A stretch of DNA of 6,517 nucleotides from JAWKWH01 sp041582695 (GTDB lineage: Bacteria; Pseudomonadota; Alphaproteobacteria; Rhizobiales; Rhizobiaceae), in the NCBI GenBank assembly GCA_041582695.1, contig JBFIBB010000201.1:1-6517 (forward strand). The letters are read 5' to 3'. A program made the translations under genes and the position numbers. The notes beneath the pieces were generated by a model. It was given only the letters and a program-made list of their open reading frames with translations, had not been told where the DNA came from and ran no database searches. Below are positions 6,362-6,517 of this stretch, piece after piece; the stretch's first letter is position 1; every line of letters starts with the position of its first letter.

Positions 6362-6517
6362 ATGACAGAGCAATCGATTGAACAAAACCGGTATTTCACG
6401 GAGGTTGCGGCCAATCTCGTTCTTACGCTTGCCTGGCGAGCATTCGTCGCCACGCAATGCCGTGCGCTGCCTTCCGATATCCACAATGGCATCATCGCCA
6501 TACTCGGTTCAGACAAC
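6362..6517 (+). CDS. N-terminal part of an unrecognised protein, divergent from lysR
   Basis: ATG at 6362-6364 opens a frame that stays open for 52 codons to the window edge, so the gene is cut and its real length is unknown. CGGAG (the GGAG at 6350-6353) lies 8 nt upstream, the best-placed ribosome-binding site on this strand of the window, which supports a genuine start. The visible peptide begins MTEQSIEQNRYFTEVAANLV, with a mostly hydrophobic helix-like stretch at about 13-30, then CRALPSDIHNGIIAIL. It has no signal peptide and no motif I recognise. The position, divergent from a LysR gene with a 107-bp shared promoter region, suggests it is the regulator's target. The function is not assigned. 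Confidence 0.6.
   Translation, partial: MTEQSIEQNRYFTEVAANLVLTLAWRAFVATQCRALPSDIHNGIIAILGSDN

Noticed and set aside
6227..6516. Minus-strand frames of 85 and 69 codons overlapping the lysR upstream region.
   Set aside because: They cover the shared promoter region and the opposite strand of the better-supported start at 6362, show no recognisable domain, and have no supporting ribosome-binding site.
1..6517. Possible mobile element, CRISPR array, toxin-antitoxin pair or defence system.
   Set aside because: No transposase, integrase, spaced direct repeats, target-site duplications or small paired genes were seen. Base composition and codon use look even across the window apart from the AT-richer lysR intergenic region.

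Overview
The window looks like ordinary chromosomal DNA from an alphaproteobacterium, most likely a Rhizobiales/Hyphomicrobiales relative. The basis is the moderately high GC content, a single-chain pyruvate carboxylase whose motifs and length closely match the Rhizobium etli enzyme (as recalled, not searched), a Liv-type amino-acid binding protein, and a LysR regulator. No tRNA, rRNA, CRISPR array, insertion sequence, integrase or phage gene was seen.

Layout: (1) Positions 1-465 (+) are the last 154 codons of a branched-chain amino-acid (type I) periplasmic binding protein, closed by a strong intrinsic terminator at 487-514. (2) Positions 604-4056 (+) are a complete pyruvate carboxylase gene (pyc, 1150 aa), apparently transcribed alone. 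It is preceded by a 138-bp gap holding a clean palindrome and followed by a terminator at 4121-4150. (3) Positions 4188-5141 (-), convergent with pyc, encode a 317-aa membrane-anchored protein with a C-terminal bacterial SH3 domain. Its leader contains a perfect TATAAT box followed at once by a stem-loop. (4) Positions 5370-6254 (-) encode a LysR-family regulator. (5) From 6362 (+), divergent from lysR, a new gene with a good ribosome-binding site starts and runs off the window after 52 codons.

The genes do not form one pathway. Pyc supplies oxaloacetate from pyruvate (anaplerosis and gluconeogenesis). The binding protein belongs to an uptake system lying mostly outside the window. The SH3 protein is probably an envelope protein of unknown role. 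The LysR protein most plausibly controls the divergent gene at the right edge. I found no new multi-gene system. The observations most worth a second look are regulatory: the palindrome before pyc, the promoter/hairpin architecture before the SH3 gene, a second inverted repeat upstream of that promoter, the hairpin cluster between the two convergent genes, and the unrecognised divergent gene beside lysR.
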